Source: Streptomyces sp. A0642 (GTDB taxonomy: Bacteria > Actinomycetota > Actinomycetes > Streptomycetales > Streptomycetaceae). Taken from it: DNA of 64,000 nt. The stretch lies in NCBI RefSeq assembly GCF_004795105.1, contig NZ_SSBL01000034.1:1-64000 (forward strand), read 5' to 3'. This document shows, one piece after another, positions 60,193 to 64,000 of the stretch. Position 1 is the stretch's first letter; the number at the start of each line of letters is the position of its first letter. The notes under the pieces were generated by a model. The model was not told the origin of the DNA. It was given only the letters and a program-made list of their open reading frames with translations, and made no database searches. A program made the position numbers and the translations under genes.

Positions 60193-62871
60193 TCAGCTGC
60201 GCCCGGACTGTTCTGCGGCCCAGGTGTAACCCAGCTCGGCGAGGACGGCTCGCTGCTCCACATCCAACCGGTCACGCCTGGCCTTCTGATTACTCAGAAA
60301 CACACCCAGCTTGATCGTCGTGCCGTCCGGCAACTCTTCAACATGGGGCCTGCCAACCACAGTTTTGCCTTCACGGTCGATGTACTGGGCGAGGGCCGCC
60401 ACGCCGCGCTTGAATGCCTGCTGTGCCTTGCTCGGCCCCTTTGCCGCACGGTTGGCCGCCGGGGCGGGGGAGGGTGCTTCAGTGGGCTGTACGCCCAGCC
60501 TGGACAGCCGTTCCTGCTGCTCGGTCGACAGCTGCTTCCAGGTGCCTGGCTTGCGCTGCTGCTGGAGCCATCGTCCGATGTCGTCGCCGTCCATGAGTAC
60601 GCCCGGCTGAATGTCGGGCAGTACTCCGCCGGCCTCGTCGGCGGCGAGGTCGGCGAGGACCTTGTAGTGCCGCTGCCAGTCGAGTGGCCAGGGGCAGTTC
60701 CAGTCCGGGTCGATCTCCGCCAGCTGCGCCGCGCGCGCTGTGGCCCGCTCCGCATCCTTCCCGAGCCCGCCCTTGCGGCGGAGGTTGGCGAGGAGCTGTC
60801 CGACGGCTAGCTGCTCCCCGTCTGCCGCGCCTTCGCCCCAGACAGCGTCCTGCCGGGGTGCGAGGTGCCCGGTGGCCCGCCGGTAGGACCGCAGCGCGGC
60901 GAGCTTCTTCTCCCATGCTTCGTCGCCCGGCTCCCACACCATCCCGGCTTCGTTGAGGAGCTCTTTGCGGTGGGGGTCGAGTTCATCTGCGCGCAGCGCC
61001 TTGCGCTGTTGATGCACCCATCGGCCAAGCGGAAACGCCTTCGTCCTCCCGACCTCAATCTCGATGTCGTAGGGGACGGCGTGCAGCCCGGTGATGCCGT
61101 TCTCGGCACGCCACCGGACCAGGGCCTGGTAGCCCTCGAGCCAGGCGAGGGACTGGGGCCGGATGACGCGGCAGCGGGTGAGGGCGGCGATGTCGGCGGC
61201 GTCGCGAGGGGAGGCGAAGTTGACCACGATCGAGGTGACCCGGTCGACCTCCTGCTGCGCCTCGCCGGCCTCCTCGGGCAGGCCCTCGCTCTCCGCGCCG
61301 ACCGCGTCGGCCGCGGGGGCGGGCCGGACGTGGATGCGCCGCCGTTCGGTGCTGCGGGCGAGTGCGTGGGAGGCGAGTTGGTCGATCAGGCGTTCGGAGT
61401 GCGAGCGCAAGGCTTGGAGGATGTCGACCAGGGGCTGGTAGCTGGCGGAGGCGAGCATGTCTTTCGGGTCTTCCCCGGGCTGGAGGAAGACGGGGATGAT
61501 GATCCGCGCGGTCTTGGCCCGGCCGTCGGGGTTGGGGCGCAGGGCACGTCCGATGTTCTGGACGACATCGACCTGGGAGCTGCGCGACCCGACGATGCAC
61601 ACCGCTTCCACTCCGCGCAGTCCGGTGATGTCGACCCCGACCCCGAGGGCGCGTACGGAGGAGAGGAACGCCCGGTGCACGCGCCGGTTGTGGGCGTCGA
61701 TGCCGTTGGCGAACTGGTGGATCACCTCACGCCGGTGCGCGATGGGATGGTCCCCGCACAGCCAGTCCGCCCACACCCGATCCGCAGGCACATGACGGCC
61801 CTCTTCCAGCTCGTACAGCTCGGCGTCGATCGAGGATGCGGGCAGTTCCTCCGCCTCGGCCAGCGCCGCCGCGGAAGCCTCTGCGGTATACAGCTCGGAG
61901 GCTGTGCGCGGCATCTGCTCGGCGAACGCGGCGGCTTCTTCGACCCGCTGGTGGAACACCATGGTGGTGTGCAGATTCTGCTGCGCCGCGTGCTCCAGCA
62001 GTGCGGCCTGGAGCAGGGCCATGCGCCGGCCGCGCAGCGCGTCCTCGGACAGCCCGAGGATCGGGTCCGGGTCGCGGATCTCGAGCACGTCGATCTCGAA
62101 CCCGGCGAGGATCGAGCGTTCTACCGCCTCCGCCAGCCCAAGATCAAAAATCCGGTTGCCGTACGTGTGGGAGTCGTCGTCCATCGACGCGATCACCACC
62201 TCCCGCCCGTCTCGCCCGCGCTGCGGCCGGGGCGCGGCCAGGATCCGCGGGGTCGCGGTCAGGTAGAGCCGGAAGTCGACCGGAATCCGGGACTGATCGT
62301 GGATCGCCGCCCACGGCCGCCCCATGTCCCCGGCCGTCATGTGCCCCTCGTCCAGAATGGCCAGGTCGAACGGCGCCATCCGCTGCCCGAACAGCCGCCC
62401 CCCACCCGCCAGAGCCGATTCCAACGGCCCAGGAACAGTCCCACGGCCAGAGACATCGGCGGGGTCCTCGCGGTCGACGAGGGAGGCGTACGTGGCGAAC
62501 ACGACCACCGGCCCGGAACCCGCCCACAGCGCGAGCTGGATCGGATTGGTCGTGGTGCGCACTCCGAGCTCCTCCAGGACCTCGTCCTTGTCCACCGAGC
62601 AGACCGCGACCATCGGAGCTCGGTGCCCGGCTCGCCGCCAGGTCTGGGCACTCTGCACGATCAGATCGAGGGTGGGCACCATAACGAGGATCCGCCCGTG
62701 CGGGAAGCACTCCAGCGCGCTCGCGGCAGCAGTGATCGTCTTACCGGATCCGGTGGCGGACACCAGCGTGCCCCGAGCCCCCTGCGCGGGAACAGACGAT
62801 CTTGCAAAAAATCTGACCCATTCCCGAATGGCCGTTTTCTGGGTCACCTGATGTTCCCGGAGAATGATCAC
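60193..62871 (-). CDS. DEAD/DEAH-box helicase with C-terminal HA repeats
   Basis: An 892-residue SF2 helicase: motif I SATGSGKT (near residue 40), motif II ILDEGHMT (near 172), motif III LTATPR, motif V SSVRALGVGVDI and motif VI VVQNIGRALRPN (near 440). From about 590 it carries HA-type repeats (FPLGRWVHQQRKALR, IDPDWNCPWPLDWQRHYK, …DDIGRWLQQQRK…, LGVFLSNQKARRDRL) like those in the TniQ protein of the same operon. GTG at 62871 overlaps the upstream stop as GTGA, and GGAAAGG precedes it, excluding a longer start. HA-domain helicases are common in Streptomyces arms. Its place in the transposition operon suggests a role in DNA processing or target access, which is inference. Confidence 0.85.
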   Translation of the reverse strand: MIILREHQVTQKTAIREWVRFFARSSVPAQGARGTLVSATGSGKTITAAASALECFPHGRILVMVPTLDLIVQSAQTWRRAGHRAPMVAVCSVDKDEVLEELGVRTTTNPIQLALWAGSGPVVVFATYASLVDREDPADVSGRGTVPGPLESALAGGGRLFGQRMAPFDLAILDEGHMTAGDMGRPWAAIHDQSRIPVDFRLYLTATPRILAAPRPQRGRDGREVVIASMDDDSHTYGNRIFDLGLAEAVERSILAGFEIDVLEIRDPDPILGLSEDALRGRRMALLQAALLEHAAQQNLHTTMVFHQRVEEAAAFAEQMPRTASELYTAEASAAALAEAEELPASSIDAELYELEEGRHVPADRVWADWLCGDHPIAHRREVIHQFANGIDAHNRRVHRAFLSSVRALGVGVDITGLRGVEAVCIVGSRSSQVDVVQNIGRALRPNPDGRAKTARIIIPVFLQPGEDPKDMLASASYQPLVDILQALRSHSERLIDQLASHALARSTERRRIHVRPAPAADAVGAESEGLPEEAGEAQQEVDRVTSIVVNFASPRDAADIAALTRCRVIRPQSLAWLEGYQALVRWRAENGITGLHAVPYDIEIEVGRTKAFPLGRWVHQQRKALRADELDPHRKELLNEAGMVWEPGDEAWEKKLAALRSYRRATGHLAPRQDAVWGEGAADGEQLAVGQLLANLRRKGGLGKDAERATARAAQLAEIDPDWNCPWPLDWQRHYKVLADLAADEAGGVLPDIQPGVLMDGDDIGRWLQQQRKPGTWKQLSTEQQERLSRLGVQPTEAPSPAPAANRAAKGPSKAQQAFKRGVAALAQYIDREGKTVVGRPHVEELPDGTTIKLGVFLSNQKARRDRLDVEQRAVLAELGYTWAAEQSGRS

Positions 62872-63359
62872 AGATTTCGACCTTTCCTTATTCCGGGCGA
62901 AATCAGGTTCTTCCACCACCCGCCCGTGCCCGAAGAGACCGCGCCCCCGTCGAGGGCAGGAGCGGGGTAGGGGTACCTGTCGATCCCGCCGCGCGCGGGC
63001 AGCTCGTCCTCGAAATCGCAGGCGGCTACGGCTTTGAAGCCGCCACGCCACAGCGCCTCAAGCACGGCCGTGACGGCTTGGACTACCTCCCCGGCCGGCG
63101 CTCCACCGGCAGCCTCGCACTCCAGCACGGTCGGCCACTCAAGGAAGTCGAAGGGATGGGCGCGCCTGCCGGCGGCGTAGTCGTTGGGCTCGCCGGACAC
63201 GCGCACCGGCCCGACGGTCAGCTCCGCACCCTCGTCTTTGAGGCCGAGGGCGTCTCGAAGCCGGCCCAGGACCCGTGGAGCGGCCTCCGCGTCCACGTAG
63301 ATCGAGGCATCTTCATAAGAGTCCGGGTCGAGGGGCGAAGACCTGCGGTCATGCGCCAT
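62868..63359 (-). CDS. Conserved-looking hypothetical protein
   Basis: A 163-residue acidic protein, translationally coupled to the helicase by a GTGA overlap, which argues it is a real gene. The core (SIYVDAEAAPRVLGRLRDAL, LTVGPVRVSG, FDFLEWPTVLECEA, VVQAVTAVLEALWRGGFKAV) alternates strands and helices with no recognised motif. There is no signal peptide or TM segment. It could be a small accessory or regulatory factor of the operon; the function is unknown. Confidence 0.6.
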   Translation of the reverse strand: MAHDRRSSPLDPDSYEDASIYVDAEAAPRVLGRLRDALGLKDEGAELTVGPVRVSGEPNDYAAGRRAHPFDFLEWPTVLECEAAGGAPAGEVVQAVTAVLEALWRGGFKAVAACDFEDELPARGGIDRYPYPAPALDGGAVSSGTGGWWKNLISPGIRKGRNL

Positions 63360-63401
63360 GCGGAGCTACCGCCAGTGCGAGGACGAGAAGGCGCGCAGCG
63401 T

Positions 63402-63743
63402 TCACCGGCCGAAGCGGCCCTTCTTGGGCGGCTCGGCAGGCACCAGCTCCTGTACGTGGACGAGTTCGGCCACACGGACGTTCAGGTGCTCGGTGTACGT
63501 GGTCGGTGACTTCTCGCCCTTGCTCCAGGACGACTCGGTCAGTTCCACAAGCCAGCTCGTCGGTGACGTGCGGAAGACCACCCGGCCGCACGGGCCGGAG
63601 TCGGAGCTGCCCCACGGGGGGCGGGTACGAGCGGTCTCCTCAGCGCACGCAAGAGCCCCCTCCTCTCCGCCTTCGACAGGGATCTTGTCCACCAGGCTCC
63701 ACTCCCCGTACTTGACCCGCTCCACCAACACGTACCAGCCCAC
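63402..63743 (-). CDS. Hypothetical protein, first gene of the transposition operon
   Basis: A 113-residue protein beginning MGWYVLVERVKYGEWSLVDK. GTG at 63743 has AGGAG 7 bp upstream; a TTG 18 bp further out lacks a site. The sequence looks like a small beta-sheet domain (VVFRTSPTSWLVELTE, YTEHLNVRVAELVHVQEL) with no known motif. It is separated from the next gene by 42 bp on the same strand. The function is unknown. Confidence 0.55.
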   Translation of the reverse strand: MGWYVLVERVKYGEWSLVDKIPVEGGEEGALACAEETARTRPPWGSSDSGPCGRVVFRTSPTSWLVELTESSWSKGEKSPTTYTEHLNVRVAELVHVQELVPAEPPKKGRFGR

Positions 63744-64000
63744 AATCCCGCTCCTCCCCAAGCGCGGCGGCCACCGCCGCGCTCAGCCCGGCCAGTCCCA
63801 GGCAATAAGCCGCTGCCCGCGCAAAGTACCGAGGCTGCCGTGCCCCCCGACCCTGCTACCGCCTGTCCTCAATTTACGCCAATGCTACATACTGCATCAC
63901 ATTGAGATGCAGACTTGCAAGACCCCTCGAGCAACCCCCTTCACAAGGTCTCGTTCATCCCTGATGGCATCGCGTATCGGGGGTACACGGTGCCGCATGG
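63744..64000. other. Region upstream of the operon; candidate right end
   Basis: About 250 bp without a gene. It should contain the operon promoter and, if the element ends here, its right terminus. The only clear structure is the palindrome CTGCATC-N7-GATGCAG (63892-63912). Confidence 0.4.
63892..63912. promoter_or_regulatory. Palindrome upstream of the transposition operon
   Basis: CTGCATC and GATGCAG are perfect 7-bp arms separated by ACATTGA, in a locally A/T-richer stretch about 150 bp before the first start. It is a candidate repressor operator or transposase-binding site. Confidence 0.5.

Noticed and set aside
60865..62970. Plus-strand frame of 701 codons opposite the helicase
   Set aside because: Helicase motifs on the minus strand are continuous and coupled to neighbours; the plus frame has no motif or ribosome site.
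1..64000. tRNA, rRNA and CRISPR arrays
   Set aside because: None was recognised by eye: no CCA-ending cloverleaf-like segments, no rRNA signature and no regularly spaced repeats with unique spacers.

Overview
The window is high-GC actinobacterial DNA, almost certainly Streptomyces. The evidence is large modular type I polyketide synthases, the G/C-ending codon pattern, and an intact tap-tpg pair (telomere-associated protein plus terminal protein). That pair exists to replicate the ends of linear Streptomyces chromosomes and plasmids, so this is probably a chromosome arm or a linear plasmid. Frequent broken genes and insertion-sequence debris fit that setting.

Layout. (1) 1-25.5 kb: the 3' end of a type I PKS cluster. 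The first PKS gene is cut off inside a ketosynthase by an abrupt junction near base 129. Together the two PKS genes carry four consecutive DH-KR modules and a terminal thioesterase, which predicts a conjugated polyene carboxyl end. Directly downstream lie a HelD/HelR-type RNA polymerase motor, a TetR regulator and a 14-TM exporter; similar operator-like sites precede helD and lie between tetR and the exporter gene, suggesting one resistance regulon. (2) 25.5-39 kb: a patchwork of a STAS/RsbA-like sigma-control pair, an alpha/beta hydrolase with a divergent AraC regulator, an AAA ATPase, an APH-like kinase, orphan immunity-type genes (DUF6461, SMI1/KNR4), YihY and a serine hydrolase, interspersed with remnants of two istB genes, a phage/plasmid primase and other pseudogenes. 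(3) 39.2-43.1 kb: an unusual isoprenoid locus. An ABC ATPase and a short prenyl-synthase-tail protein precede one polypeptide fusing an ABC-2 permease, a squalene/phytoene synthase and a cis-prenyltransferase (UppS family). (4) 43.7-46.6 kb: tap and tpg, with three GTACGC iterons at exact 11-bp spacing upstream of tap.

(5) 47.3-52.2 kb: a compact island with a thymidylate-synthase-like enzyme, a 5-hmdU-DNA-kinase-helical/thymine-pyrophosphorylase-like protein, a MazG-type pyrophosphohydrolase, a carrier protein and an XRE/ImmA switch. Three TGTC-N9-GACA operators sit between the divergent transcripts. It looks like a nucleotide-modification system under ImmA-type control. (6) 53.1-63.8 kb: a co-directional operon encoding two small unknown proteins, a DEAD/DEAH helicase with helicase-associated (HA) repeats, a TnsA-like protein lacking its catalytic residues, a DD35E TnsB transposase, a TnsC/TniB ATPase, and a 1010-residue TniQ carrying four long HA-type repeat units. 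This appears to be a Tn7-like element whose target selector shares a repeat domain with an operon-encoded helicase.

The strongest candidates for undescribed biology are the tripartite permease-synthase-UppS fusion, the HA-repeat TniQ/helicase transposition operon, and the ImmA-controlled nucleotide-modification island. All functional statements are read from sequence motifs and recalled family knowledge; no search was run.
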